Assembly (NCBI GenBank): GCA_029865385.1 | Contig: JAOUGX010000019.1 | Coordinates: 1 to 46,591, forward strand | DNA length: 46,591 bases | DNA from: Gammaproteobacteria bacterium | GTDB lineage: Bacteria; Pseudomonadota; Gammaproteobacteria; Steroidobacterales; Woeseiaceae | Direction of reading: 5' to 3' | In this document: one piece after another, positions 14,999 through 24,500 of the stretch | Position numbering within the stretch: position 1 is the first letter of the stretch | Layout: each line of letters opens with the position of its first letter | Made by a program: the position numbers and the translations under genes | The notes under the pieces: generated by a model | Databases searched by the model: none | What the model saw: only the letters and a program-made list of their open reading frames with translations | Told to the model about the DNA's origin: nothing

Positions 14999-15012
14999 GT
15001 ATAAGTTTATAC
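14999..15012. promoter_or_regulatory. Candidate operator or -10 region before the IorAB operon
   Basis: A perfect palindrome GTATAA-GT-TTATAC lies about 32 bases upstream of the small-subunit GTG, between divergent genes. It can be a repressor site, and its TATAAA/TATAC bases can also serve as a -10 box. Confidence 0.4.
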
Positions 15013-15132
15013 CTTATTCCAAAGCGATCTAGACCAATCTCCGGCCCGATGCATCTAAATCATGACTCTGCGGAAACGTTGTCGTTTCGTCTGCTGCGCG
15101 AACTGGCAATTGAAGTAAGTGGAGAAAAAACA

Positions 15133-15366
15133 ATGAAATCAAGCGCTTTATTGGCAAGCGTTGCTTTTCTGGCGGGCTGTGCTGCGGTGACGGAGGAACA
15201 GATCGAGGCGCGCGAGTATCGCGATTTCGAATGGCGATCAAAGTTTTTCGCCTACAAGGCAGATTGCCGCAGCAAGGGCGGCATGATCATCGTGCATGGA
15301 ACGACAGGAAAGTTCAGTAGCGATGGAGCGCCGGCGTATGGCGATCTTTATCGCTGCCAGAAATAG
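15133..15366 (+). CDS. Small lipoprotein of unknown function
   Basis: A 77-residue protein with a short lipoprotein signal and lipobox LAGC. After it comes a small polar domain with two cysteines (YKADCRSKGG and LYRCQK) that could form a disulfide. The start is the ATG at 15133 with GGAG ten bases upstream; the frame is open earlier but has no other start signal. It ends 33 bases from the convergent 1229-residue gene. Function not recognised. Confidence 0.7.
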   Translation: MKSSALLASVAFLAGCAAVTEEQIEAREYRDFEWRSKFFAYKADCRSKGGMIIVHGTTGKFSSDGAPAYGDLYRCQK

Positions 15367-15398
15367 GAAGCGAATTCGGCGGCAGTTCGTCGTAGCTG

Positions 15399-18300
15399 CT
15401 ACTGCAGGATCAGTGGCTGCTCGATGGCATCGACAAGCTTGCGGTGAAATTCGGCGAACGCTTTGTAATCTCCCGCGTCGAAACGTGACTCGTCGGCGAC
15501 GTAGTCGAAACGAATCTCCCAGGCATCTGCTCCCTGTTTCAATTGCCGCTGCCAGTTGCCGAATCGTGACTCGTCCTCGTCGGGCTTCTTCGTGGCAATC
15601 GTTATCTGTCGCCCTTCCGGTGCCTTCAGTGACGTTACCGCAGACACGCGTAACGGGAACACCTGCTGGAACGGGAAACGACGATCGGCAACCCGTTCGA
15701 ATTCGAGGTAGTAACTCTCCATGAATCCCGGCAGGTCGAAAGTTCCGTCATCATCGACCGGCATCGTGTATTGCAACTCCACGATAAGATCGTAACTTGC
15801 GTCGAACACATTATCGACGAACACCTCTGTGACTTCCGCATCGGAATAACGGCTCGCCACCCAGCGTTGAAGTGACGCCTGCATTTCCGACGACTCGATG
15901 TCTCGCAGCTGGCCGCGCAACTCCGCAGCCTGGTAGCCGGAGAATCGGCCGGCTTCCGTCACTTTGATCTCTTCGGCCGAAACGGCTTCGACCGTGCGCT
16001 CGATGCTCAAGCCGACGAGCCCGGATTCGTACCCCGGGATCTTCACCAGCGCCGGCTGCTCGTCCAGCAGCAAAGCGAAGTTTCCGGCCATCGAACGCGG
16101 CGGCAACTTACCGAGCCGCAGGTCCTTGTCCGTCGGGTCGATGAAGTGACGGCCGCCGTCAACTTCGACCGCAACGATCATGTGGTCGAACTGATCGACG
16201 TTGGGCAGCTCGGCTATCACCTGTTCGTTGAGGTTGACCAAAGCGAGTGATGCCGGGATGCCTACGGATTGAAGCATGGAATACAGCAACACCGAATGGT
16301 CTTTGCAGTCGCCGTAGCGATCGCGCATTGTCTCGCGTGCCGTCTTGGGAATGTATGCGCGCCGTCCGAACTCGATGGCTTCGTAATGAATTTCGTTTTG
16401 CACATGCGCGCTCAGGATCTCGATTTTGCGCTGCGTGTCGTCGACCCCATCGACCATGCGACGCGCGCGCTCCTCTACCTGCGATATGTCGAGCTTGTCG
16501 CGGATCTTGTCGAGATACGCGATGCCCGCCTCCCGCCAGTCCTTGCTGACGGTACCGAAGTAGACCCACGGTAGTATCTGGTCGAAGTAAGGTTGCAACG
16601 GTTCCCAGCGATAGGGCGCGGGATTCCTCATTTCCCAGATGAGGGTCGCGCCGCTCTTTCTCGGCGCACCGACGCCGTTGCTCTGGTATTGCAACGGCTT
16701 CTGTTCACCACTGACAAATACCGCGCTGTATTCGATAGGCCGATCCGTGGACAGGTAGACGACCTCCAGTGGAAACGTGCCTTTCTCCACCGATACTGTC
16801 TTCGAAACTATCGCTTCGATCGTTACGCCGCGCGCCAGGCTCGGCACCGGAATGTGCACGGTCTTTTCCGTGCTCGCTTCGTAACTGTTGTCACTGTTGG
16901 TCACGTAGTAGGCGTTGCGCTCACCCTCGGCAAGGACCTTGCCATCGCCGTCCCGGACGACGATGCTGTTCACGTAAAGCTGTTCGAATGCCGGATCGAA
17001 ATCGAATTCCAGCGTACTGAACTGTTTGATACCGTTGTCGTCGAGGATGCGGATCTTGCGGTACTGCGTCTGTGAGACAGACTCGCTCTCGTCGAATCGA
17101 TAGCCAGTGATTCTGCTGGCATACACAGCACCAAAGCCGTCGTCGGCACTGCCGGCTGCCGACGAGGAAAACATCTTCTGCAAGTCTTTCGATAGTGGCA
17201 CGACATCGATCGGCACACTGATGCTGGCGTTCTCGCCCTCGCCAAGCATCTGGTCGATAGCGTCCAGGTACTCCTTGATGTTGGCGTTCGTCGGCGAATA
17301 GCTTTGCGCTCTCTCGAACGACTCGCGCGCTTTCTGGTACCAGCGCAGCTGGAACTCGGCATCGCCCTTGTAGTAGTAGCTTTGCAGCGAACGATAACCG
17401 TTCTCGATCAGCAGCTCGGCCAGGCGAAGTACTTCGGCCGGGTTGTCCATCTCGTATACGATGCCGATGCGTTCGTAAACCATGTCGGCATCGAACGGTC
17501 GGCCTTTGGTAACCTGGTCCAGCACCGCAAGCGCGTCCTCGTGTCGTCCGCGGCGGCTGAGGAGCCGCGCTTTTAGCACCTGTGTCGATTCACTGCCGCC
17601 TGCCGCCGTGTATGCCGCAAATTCGCCGTCGAGTTCGTCCCAAAGCCCCGCATCGGCAAGCATCGTGAGGTAAACGCCGAAATCGTCGTCATCACGATAG
17701 CCGGCGGCAAACAGGCCTTCGTAAACGCGCATTGCCTTTGCGGCATCATCGGTTTGATAGGCGAGCCAGGCGTCCCAGCTCTGTACAACCTTGTTGTCAG
17801 CGAATGCAGCAAGCCTTGGCGTCAACCACTCGGCCGCCTCGTGAAACGCCTCGATTTCGACAAGCGCACGCAGAGCATTGACGACGTAGGCTTCGTCGTC
17901 GGTATCAAGGTCCGATGCCTGGGAGAAAAATCGATAAGCGTCGCGATAGGCCCGCGCTTCGAAATAGTGCAGGCCGAATCCGTTCAGCAGAAATGCGTTG
18001 ACACGTCGTTCCTTATCTTCAGCGTAATAGTTGCTCAGAGCGGCCGGATTTTTTTCGACGTCGAAATCGGACCACAACTGCCGCAATTCCTTGCCGGCTT
18101 TCTTGTCTTTGGCGGGAGCCCAGGCCGCCAGCGTATAGGCACAGTTCGCATTCGCAACGACCCACAGGTAGTAGTCGTAGTCCTCGCCGTCGACGTTGTC
18201 CCGCCCGATGAACAGTCGGCCGGACGCATCGCCCTTGGTGACCGGTTGCTCTTCCTTGATGAAATCACTCGGATAGTCCTCGCCGAACTGCTTCATGAAG

Positions 18301-19088
18301 ACGCTGAAAACCGCATTCTCCGGCGGCGCCGCACCGTTCCAGCAGACCGGCAACACGATCGTGCCATAGCCTTTGGATGACAGTGCGCCGATATCCGCGC
18401 TCTCGTAATCCTTCACGAGATCCGCCCAGGAAAACCAGTCCCGGCTATCGGTACGAAAGCGATAGCCGAAAGTCTGCGACCGATAGTCGTCGACCGGCCG
18501 GGTGCGTTCTGCCGAAACCTGCATGGCCTCGGTATCGACGATGGAAAAAGCAGAGAGAAAGGCGTTGGCCGCTTCGACTACGACATCTTCCGGCTGGTTC
18601 GTGCCGAATGTCAGGACCTGGTAGGCGCGCGTCCGGTCGACCAGCGTCGAGACGACGTAAATGACCGGTTCCGATTCGGCGGTGCCGAAAATCGCTACCT
18701 GGTGCGCCTGCCGATCGCCGGCGGTTCGCTCACCAAGGTCGCGAAAATCCGAAACCTCCACATCCTCGTCGCCTTCCAGCCGGCTGGTCATCGCGCTGCG
18801 TACCAGCTCGGCGTATTGCCCGGCAGAGAATATGACTCCAACATCCTCTGCAATAACCATCGAAATCACGCTCGGATTGAACTGCATGCCGGCGAAACTG
18901 GCCTCAGGGACCTGCTTCGTAAAGTTGATATAGGTATACGGCAGGTCGCTCAGGTCGAGCTGATAATTCAGCGCTTCACTCCTGAAAACACCGACGCGTT
19001 TTCCGGCCTTTTTCGAATAGTCGGTGTGTTCTTGCGCATTCGCGCTCAGGACGGCGAGCGCCAGCATCAGGGCGATGACTGTTTTCAT
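15399..19088 (-). CDS. Large secreted protein with TPRs, DUF3857 and a transglutaminase-like domain
   Basis: A 1229-residue periplasmic or envelope protein with a Sec signal (MKTVIALMLALAVLSANAQ). Residues about 20-360 are an unrecognised beta-rich region. About 365-615 hold TPR-like repeats (for example GFGLHYFEARAYRDAYRFFS, SYYYKGDAEFQLRWYQKARE). About 640-850 fit DUF3857 (YRKIRILDDNGIKQFSTLEF). A transglutaminase-like core follows with Cys928 (RYGDCKDHSVLL), His969 (QFDHMIV) and Asp984 (HFIDPTD), a complete triad. The C-terminal 200 residues are DUF2569/DUF3858-like or unassigned. DUF3857 plus transglutaminase proteins are common in Bacteroidetes and some Gammaproteobacteria; true function, peptidase or amide transfer, is unknown. 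Its neighbour upstream on the strand is an amidohydrolase lipoprotein. Confidence 0.82.
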   Translation of the reverse strand: MKTVIALMLALAVLSANAQEHTDYSKKAGKRVGVFRSEALNYQLDLSDLPYTYINFTKQVPEASFAGMQFNPSVISMVIAEDVGVIFSAGQYAELVRSAMTSRLEGDEDVEVSDFRDLGERTAGDRQAHQVAIFGTAESEPVIYVVSTLVDRTRAYQVLTFGTNQPEDVVVEAANAFLSAFSIVDTEAMQVSAERTRPVDDYRSQTFGYRFRTDSRDWFSWADLVKDYESADIGALSSKGYGTIVLPVCWNGAAPPENAVFSVFMKQFGEDYPSDFIKEEQPVTKGDASGRLFIGRDNVDGEDYDYYLWVVANANCAYTLAAWAPAKDKKAGKELRQLWSDFDVEKNPAALSNYYAEDKERRVNAFLLNGFGLHYFEARAYRDAYRFFSQASDLDTDDEAYVVNALRALVEIEAFHEAAEWLTPRLAAFADNKVVQSWDAWLAYQTDDAAKAMRVYEGLFAAGYRDDDDFGVYLTMLADAGLWDELDGEFAAYTAAGGSESTQVLKARLLSRRGRHEDALAVLDQVTKGRPFDADMVYERIGIVYEMDNPAEVLRLAELLIENGYRSLQSYYYKGDAEFQLRWYQKARESFERAQSYSPTNANIKEYLDAIDQMLGEGENASISVPIDVVPLSKDLQKMFSSSAAGSADDGFGAVYASRITGYRFDESESVSQTQYRKIRILDDNGIKQFSTLEFDFDPAFEQLYVNSIVVRDGDGKVLAEGERNAYYVTNSDNSYEASTEKTVHIPVPSLARGVTIEAIVSKTVSVEKGTFPLEVVYLSTDRPIEYSAVFVSGEQKPLQYQSNGVGAPRKSGATLIWEMRNPAPYRWEPLQPYFDQILPWVYFGTVSKDWREAGIAYLDKIRDKLDISQVEERARRMVDGVDDTQRKIEILSAHVQNEIHYEAIEFGRRAYIPKTARETMRDRYGDCKDHSVLLYSMLQSVGIPASLALVNLNEQVIAELPNVDQFDHMIVAVEVDGGRHFIDPTDKDLRLGKLPPRSMAGNFALLLDEQPALVKIPGYESGLVGLSIERTVEAVSAEEIKVTEAGRFSGYQAAELRGQLRDIESSEMQASLQRWVASRYSDAEVTEVFVDNVFDASYDLIVELQYTMPVDDDGTFDLPGFMESYYLEFERVADRRFPFQQVFPLRVSAVTSLKAPEGRQITIATKKPDEDESRFGNWQRQLKQGADAWEIRFDYVADESRFDAGDYKAFAEFHRKLVDAIEQPLILQ

Positions 19089-19165
19089 AATGCGGCGATT
19101 CTAAACGTTCCGGAGGCGGCGGACTGCCACTGGCATCACAACTATCCTGTTTGCCGGGCCGGGGC

Positions 19166-20914
19166 CTACTTGCGCGTGTACTTTATCTCGCCTCCGACGA
19201 TCGTCATGTCGACCGTCGTCTGAGGAATTTTCTCTTCGTCGACGGTCAGCAGGTCCTGCGACAGCACCACGATGTCCGCGTACTTGCCTGGGGTAAGCGT
19301 GCCTTTGACGTCTTCCTCGAATGCTGCGATTGCATTGTTCAATGTGTAGGCGGCAAGGCCTTCCTCGCGCGTCATCGAATGCTCAGGCGTAAATTTCCTG
19401 CCGTTGATCATCATGCGCGACACGGAAGAATAATACGAAGCGATCGCGTCGATAGGCTCGACGGGCACGTCCGTGCCGTTGGTAATGAGTGCACCGGTCT
19501 TGATCAGGTCGCGCCACGGCTGGGACGTCGCCGCAGCGCGCTCTTCGCCCAGTCGCGTCGGAATCCACGGGCCGTCCGATGTGCCGTGGATGGCCTGCAC
19601 TGAAGCTATGACTCCGAGTTCGCCGAAGCGCGGCACATCGACCGGATCGATGTGCTGCGAATGCTCGATACGCCAGCGCAGCGGCTTGCCATCGACACCC
19701 AGCCTTTTCCAGACACGCTCGTAAAGATCGAGCGTTTCGCGCACGGCACGATCGCCGATCGCATGCGTGTTGACCTGAAAGCCGTGACGCACGGCAATTT
19801 CGGCTGTGCCTTCGATATCTTCGACGGTCTCCAGCACAAGGCCGTCAGACGACGGCAAGTCGACATAGGGCTCGAGCAGCCATGCGCCATGGGCACCTAG
19901 CGCGCCGTCGATCTGGCGTTTGATTGATCGAACGGTAAGAAAGTCATTGCCTTCAGCCACCATTAAATAGTGTGGCAATGCTTCCGCCATGACTTCGTTC
20001 GATTCCCGCCGGGCCATCACATACAGCCGAATCGGCAGCTTGCCCTCGTCTTCCAGTTTCTTGAAAAAGTCTATCGTCGCGAAATTGGCGCCGGCATCGT
20101 GGAAACTGGTGACGCCGTGGCGCAGCGCTTCGTCGGCCGCCAGCATCACGCGATCGCGGTCGAGCTGTTCGGCTTCCTCCGGTGACATACGACTGTTGTA
20201 TTCATTGACGGCATCGTTCAGCAGCCGCTGCGCCGTCTCGCGCATAAGGCCGGTCGGTTTGCCTTGCGGCGTGCGCACGATCGTGCCACCCGGCGGATCG
20301 GGCGTGTCCTTGTCTATGCCCGCTTCCGCAAGGGCGGCATCGTTGAAGAAAGCAGCATGGCCGCTGGCGTGTCCCAGCGACACCGGGTTGTCGGGCGAAA
20401 CGGCGTTCAGCGTGTCATTTCGCGGCACGCCGTCGACGGCATCCGCCGGCACGCTGTCCCATTTGTCCTGGTGCCAGCCGCGGCCGAAAATCCACTCGCC
20501 GGGCTTCGCCTTGTCGACGGCGCCGGCGACCATGGTCACCACTTCCTGCCAGTTCTTCACGTTGCGCAGATCGAGGATTTGCTTGGCACGCCCGAGGCCC
20601 AGGTAGTGACCATGCCCCTCAATGAAGCCGGGCATGGCGAAGCGTCCGTCCAGTTCGACGACTTTCGTCTCGGGTCCGATGTAGGCCGCTATCTCGTCAT
20701 CGCTGCCGACTGCGGTGACCTGATAGCCAGTGACCGCTATCGCCTGCCTGTTACCCAGCGCCGGATCGACAGTGGCTACCTTGCCGCCGCGCAGCACAAG
20801 GTCGGCCGCAGGCATTTTCGTTGCCGCATCACGCGAGTCTGCCGATTCGCGACTGCAGGAAGCTGCCACGGAAAAGCAAGCCAAAACCACAAGAATACGA
20901 ACTGGATTTTTCAC
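19166..20914 (-). CDS. YtcJ-like amidohydrolase lipoprotein
   Basis: A metal-dependent hydrolase of the amidohydrolase_3/YtcJ group, lipid-anchored outside the cytoplasm (signal VRILVVLACFSVAASC). The beta-sandwich part begins at LVLRGGKVATVDP. Metal-site histidines are in GFIEGHGHYLGLG, QVNTHAIGDRAV and RIEHSQHID, and the Asp is in NGTDVPVEP. The C-terminus TPGKYADIVVLSQDLL closes the sandwich. The GTG at 20914 with GGGAGC upstream is preferred because it starts directly at the signal peptide; the longer frame adds an unlikely leader. The substrate cannot be told; relatives act on N-substituted amides or are uncharacterised. Confidence 0.85.
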   Translation of the reverse strand: MKNPVRILVVLACFSVAASCSRESADSRDAATKMPAADLVLRGGKVATVDPALGNRQAIAVTGYQVTAVGSDDEIAAYIGPETKVVELDGRFAMPGFIEGHGHYLGLGRAKQILDLRNVKNWQEVVTMVAGAVDKAKPGEWIFGRGWHQDKWDSVPADAVDGVPRNDTLNAVSPDNPVSLGHASGHAAFFNDAALAEAGIDKDTPDPPGGTIVRTPQGKPTGLMRETAQRLLNDAVNEYNSRMSPEEAEQLDRDRVMLAADEALRHGVTSFHDAGANFATIDFFKKLEDEGKLPIRLYVMARRESNEVMAEALPHYLMVAEGNDFLTVRSIKRQIDGALGAHGAWLLEPYVDLPSSDGLVLETVEDIEGTAEIAVRHGFQVNTHAIGDRAVRETLDLYERVWKRLGVDGKPLRWRIEHSQHIDPVDVPRFGELGVIASVQAIHGTSDGPWIPTRLGEERAAATSQPWRDLIKTGALITNGTDVPVEPIDAIASYYSSVSRMMINGRKFTPEHSMTREEGLAAYTLNNAIAAFEEDVKGTLTPGKYADIVVLSQDLLTVDEEKIPQTTVDMTIVGGEIKYTRK

Positions 20915-21029
20915 AATAGCTCCCGGATTTTTTTGTCTGCAAACTGTGGCATCGGGCCACACGCAAAGCAAATACGGCGGAAACTAACGGCGACCCGCAT
21001 GCTTTGCGCGACGTCGAAAATCCCTGTTG

Positions 21030-21917
21030 CTACAGGCGCGCCTTGTCCAGCGCCTTGACGGTATTTCGATAGCCGATGTCCGCCATCTCCTCGGCTCGAT
21101 GAAATTCGAAAAAACTGCAGGCGTCGCGTGGCACGTCGACCACGATGTCCGGCGCATAAGCAGCGAGTTTCAGGCGCGCGATCGAGCCCTGCATGACATC
21201 GATGGACTGGGTCAGCAGATCGACCGCGCCGGGCGGCTCGTCCGGCTCATCGTCGCTCTCCAGCAGGTTGCTGACGAATCGGCCGATCGCCGCGCGGTAG
21301 CTCTGGTCTTCCTTTTTCGGTTTTTCCGGCGTCGCTTCTTCGGCCGGACCGAAGTGATCGGTTATGCCGCTCAGATTGACGGCGATGGTAACGTCGGTGG
21401 CGTCATTCATCGTCGGCGCAATGGGGATGGGGTTCACCAGTCCGCCATCGACCAGGATACGGCCGTTGATCGTTACCGGAGAAAATGCGCCGGGCACCGC
21501 GGTCGAGGCCTTGATCGCGGTAAACAGCGAGCCCTTGTTCAGCCACACCTCGCGTTGCTCTTCTATTGCGGTCGCGACGGCCGTAAACGCAATCGGCAGC
21601 TCTTCGATCTGCCGGTCGCCAATCAGTTGCTTCAATACTTCGATGATGCGCTCGCCTTTGAATATCGATGTCCATGTAAAGGAAAAGTCGAGCAACTTGA
21701 CCACGTCGCTCTTGCGCAGCTGCATGACCCACTTGATATAGGTATCGAGCTCCTGAGCCGCATAGATGCCGCCGATGACCGCGCCCATTGAAGTGCCTGC
21801 AATGCTGCGAATGCTGAGCTTTCGTTCTTCGATGGCGCGAATGACGCCAATGTGCGCATGGCCGCGCGCACCGCCGCTGCCAAGAACCAGCGAAACGCTT
21901 TCCGGTTTCTTACTCAT
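21030..21917 (-). CDS. Patatin-like phospholipase (RssA type)
   Basis: A cytosolic patatin-family serine acyl hydrolase of 295 residues. The oxyanion loop GSGGARGHAHIG (13-24), the nucleophile Ser43 in GTSMG and the Asp157 of the DGG motif (ILVDGGLVNPIP) form a complete Ser-Asp dyad. A charged insertion at about 190-220 (EEATPEKPKKEDQ) separates the C-terminal helices. There is no signal peptide. It is divergent from the M1 peptidase gene (96 bases between starts) and upstream of the amidohydrolase gene on the same strand with a 115-base gap, so a separate promoter is likely. Confidence 0.9.
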   Translation of the reverse strand: MSKKPESVSLVLGSGGARGHAHIGVIRAIEERKLSIRSIAGTSMGAVIGGIYAAQELDTYIKWVMQLRKSDVVKLLDFSFTWTSIFKGERIIEVLKQLIGDRQIEELPIAFTAVATAIEEQREVWLNKGSLFTAIKASTAVPGAFSPVTINGRILVDGGLVNPIPIAPTMNDATDVTIAVNLSGITDHFGPAEEATPEKPKKEDQSYRAAIGRFVSNLLESDDEPDEPPGAVDLLTQSIDVMQGSIARLKLAAYAPDIVVDVPRDACSFFEFHRAEEMADIGYRNTVKALDKARL

Positions 21918-22013
21918 TTGCGCGCTCCGCCTGATGAATCGTTATCGAATTTCGGCTTACAGGAACAGGATGATACATTAGCCGCCGGTTAGCCGAACCC
22001 GGATCACGCAAAG

Positions 22014-24500
22014 ATGAAACGACTTTTCGCCGTAACGATATTCACTTTGGCGCTGCCACTGGTTGCTCAAGCGGATGCCATACGCCAGACCAAGGGCGAT
22101 TTCTACGACGCATTCCGCCAGCTCGATGTCGACCTTCCGACGCCCAATGTCTACCGCAGCGCGTCCGGCGCGCCGGGGCCGCTGTACTGGCAGCAGCGGG
22201 TCGACTACGACATCGAAGTGGTGCTCGACGAAAAGCGTCGCCACATTACGGCATCGGAAACCGTTCGATACACGAACAATTCCCCGGACACGCTGCGCTA
22301 CCTGTGGATACAGCTGGACCAGAACCGTTTTCGCCGCGATTCGCTCGAGAACAAGACGCGTACCGCTACGGACCCAACGGCAATCCTCGACAAGAAAAAC
22401 CGCGACGTCATTACTTTCGGCGAACTGGCGCGCGAACAGGCAAGCCGCGATGAGCCTTACGGTTTCGAAATCGGCGAAGTCACCGACTCGCGCGGCCGAG
22501 CCATGCCGCACACGATCGTCGACACGATGATGCGCATCGACCTGCCGGAGCCACTTGCGCCCGGAGCACGCACCAGCTTCTCCATTGACTGGTCCTTTTA
22601 TATAGTGGACAACCCGCGAATCGGCGCGCGCAGCGGCTTCGAGCATTTTCCCGAAACCGACAGCTACATCTATTTCATCGCGCAATGGTTTCCGCGACTG
22701 GCCGCCTATACCGACTACATGGGCTGGCAGCACAAGGCCTTCATCGGGCGCGGCGAGTTCACGCTGGAATTCGGTGATTACAAGGTCGCCATTACCGTGC
22801 CATCCGATCACATCGTTTCGGCCAGCGGTGAATTGCAAAATGCGTCGGACGTGCTGAGTTCAGAGCAGCGCCAGCGCCTTGCACAGGCTCGACGTGCCGA
22901 CAGGCCGTTGTTCATCGTTACGCCGGAGGAAGCCGCGGAAAACGAAAAAGAAGCGAGCGTCGGCACGCGGACCTGGGTGTTCAAGGCAGACAACGTGCGG
23001 GACTTCGCCTGGGCCTCGTCTCGCAAATTTATCTGGGATGCGATGATTCACCGCCAGGAAGACCGACGGGTACCGGAAGTACTGGCAATGTCCTTCTATC
23101 CCAATGAAGCAGAACCCATCTGGTCGCAGTATTCGACGCACGCGGTCGTGCACACGATGGAGGTGTATTCACGATTCTCATTTCCCTACCCGTATCCCAC
23201 CGCGCAATCGGTCAACACCTGGAAATCAGGCGGCATGGAATACCCGATGATCACCTTCAACGGGTATCGTCCCGAGCCTTTCGAACAAAACGACGACGAT
23301 CCGATCGACAACCCGCCGGATAACACCTATTCGAGACGCATCAAGTACGGGCTGATCGGCGTCATCATTCACGAAATCGGCCACGTGTACTTCCCTATGA
23401 CGGTCAATTCCGACGAGCGACAGTGGACCTGGATGGACGAGGGCATCAACAGCTTCCTGGAGTACCTGGCCGAGGTCGAATGGGAAGACGATTTCCCGGC
23501 CTACCGGCCGGAGATCAGCATCCTCGATTACATCGTTCCGTACATGCTGAGCGAGAACCAGGTGCCGATCATGACCAATTCGGAATCGATCCCGCAGTTT
23601 TTCGACAATGCCTACAGCAAGCCGACGGCCGCGCTGATCGTGCTTCGCGAAACGGTGATGGGGCGCGAGCTGTTCGATTTCGCATTCAAGGAATACTCGA
23701 CTCGCTGGAAGTTCCGCCGCCCGACACCCGCCGACCTGTTCCGCACGATGGAGGACGCATCCGGCGTCGATCTCGACTGGTTCTGGCGCGGCTGGTTCTA
23801 TTCGACGGATCATGTCGAAGTGGCCATCAGCGATGTTCGCGAGTACCAGGTGTCATCGAAAAACCCGGATACCGAATTTCCATTGCAGCGCGACGAAGAT
23901 GCGCTGCTGCATCCCGAGACACTGACGCAGCAACGCAATCGCGAGGAAGGCCGGACCACCCGTGTCGAGCGCATGCCGGAACTTGATGATTTCTACAACG
24001 AGCACGACAGGTTTACGCCCTCGAACGAGGACCGCAACAGTTTCAGCGAATTGCTGGAATCACTCGAAGACCAGGAACGTGAAACATTGCGCCGGGCCAT
24101 CGAGGAGAAGCATTTCGTGTATTTCATCGACTTCGTCAATTCGGGCGGTTTGCCAACGCCACTGCCGCTATCCATTACGAACGCCGATGGCTCGAAGGAA
24201 CTCATGATGGTTCCGGCGGAGATCTGGCGACGAAACCATCGCCAGGTTACGAAGCTGCTCATTCGCGACAAGGCCATGACCGCGATTGAACTCGATCCCC
24301 GCCATGAAACGGCAGACACGGATTTTTCCAACAATCATTTCCCGCGACGCATCGCGCAATCCCGTATCGACCTGTACAAGGCCGAAGAGGACGATCGTGA
24401 CCTGATGCGCGGCATGCTGCAGAAACTTCGGGAAGCGAAAGGCCAGGCTGGCAGTAACGGGCACGAGGTGCCGCTGGAACCCGCACAACGTGAGCAGTAA
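22014..24500 (+). CDS. M1-family zinc metallopeptidase, secreted
   Basis: An 828-residue aminopeptidase-like protein with a Sec signal (LFAVTIFTLALPLVAQADA). A beta-sandwich N-terminal domain (about 60-330) precedes the thermolysin-like domain. The zinc site is His453-Glu-Ile-Gly-His457 with Glu476 (WMDEGINSF), the HEXXH-18-E spacing of family M1. The substrate-recognition loop is GGMEYPMITFNG. The C-terminal 200 residues carry a charged region (QQRNREEGRTTRVER) and an unassigned tail. It belongs to the single-signal M1 group common in marine Gammaproteobacteria. It overlaps the DUF6702 gene by 11 bases, so the two are co-translated. Confidence 0.92.
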   Translation: MKRLFAVTIFTLALPLVAQADAIRQTKGDFYDAFRQLDVDLPTPNVYRSASGAPGPLYWQQRVDYDIEVVLDEKRRHITASETVRYTNNSPDTLRYLWIQLDQNRFRRDSLENKTRTATDPTAILDKKNRDVITFGELAREQASRDEPYGFEIGEVTDSRGRAMPHTIVDTMMRIDLPEPLAPGARTSFSIDWSFYIVDNPRIGARSGFEHFPETDSYIYFIAQWFPRLAAYTDYMGWQHKAFIGRGEFTLEFGDYKVAITVPSDHIVSASGELQNASDVLSSEQRQRLAQARRADRPLFIVTPEEAAENEKEASVGTRTWVFKADNVRDFAWASSRKFIWDAMIHRQEDRRVPEVLAMSFYPNEAEPIWSQYSTHAVVHTMEVYSRFSFPYPYPTAQSVNTWKSGGMEYPMITFNGYRPEPFEQNDDDPIDNPPDNTYSRRIKYGLIGVIIHEIGHVYFPMTVNSDERQWTWMDEGINSFLEYLAEVEWEDDFPAYRPEISILDYIVPYMLSENQVPIMTNSESIPQFFDNAYSKPTAALIVLRETVMGRELFDFAFKEYSTRWKFRRPTPADLFRTMEDASGVDLDWFWRGWFYSTDHVEVAISDVREYQVSSKNPDTEFPLQRDEDALLHPETLTQQRNREEGRTTRVERMPELDDFYNEHDRFTPSNEDRNSFSELLESLEDQERETLRRAIEEKHFVYFIDFVNSGGLPTPLPLSITNADGSKELMMVPAEIWRRNHRQVTKLLIRDKAMTAIELDPRHETADTDFSNNHFPRRIAQSRIDLYKAEEDDRDLMRGMLQKLREAKGQAGSNGHEVPLEPAQREQ

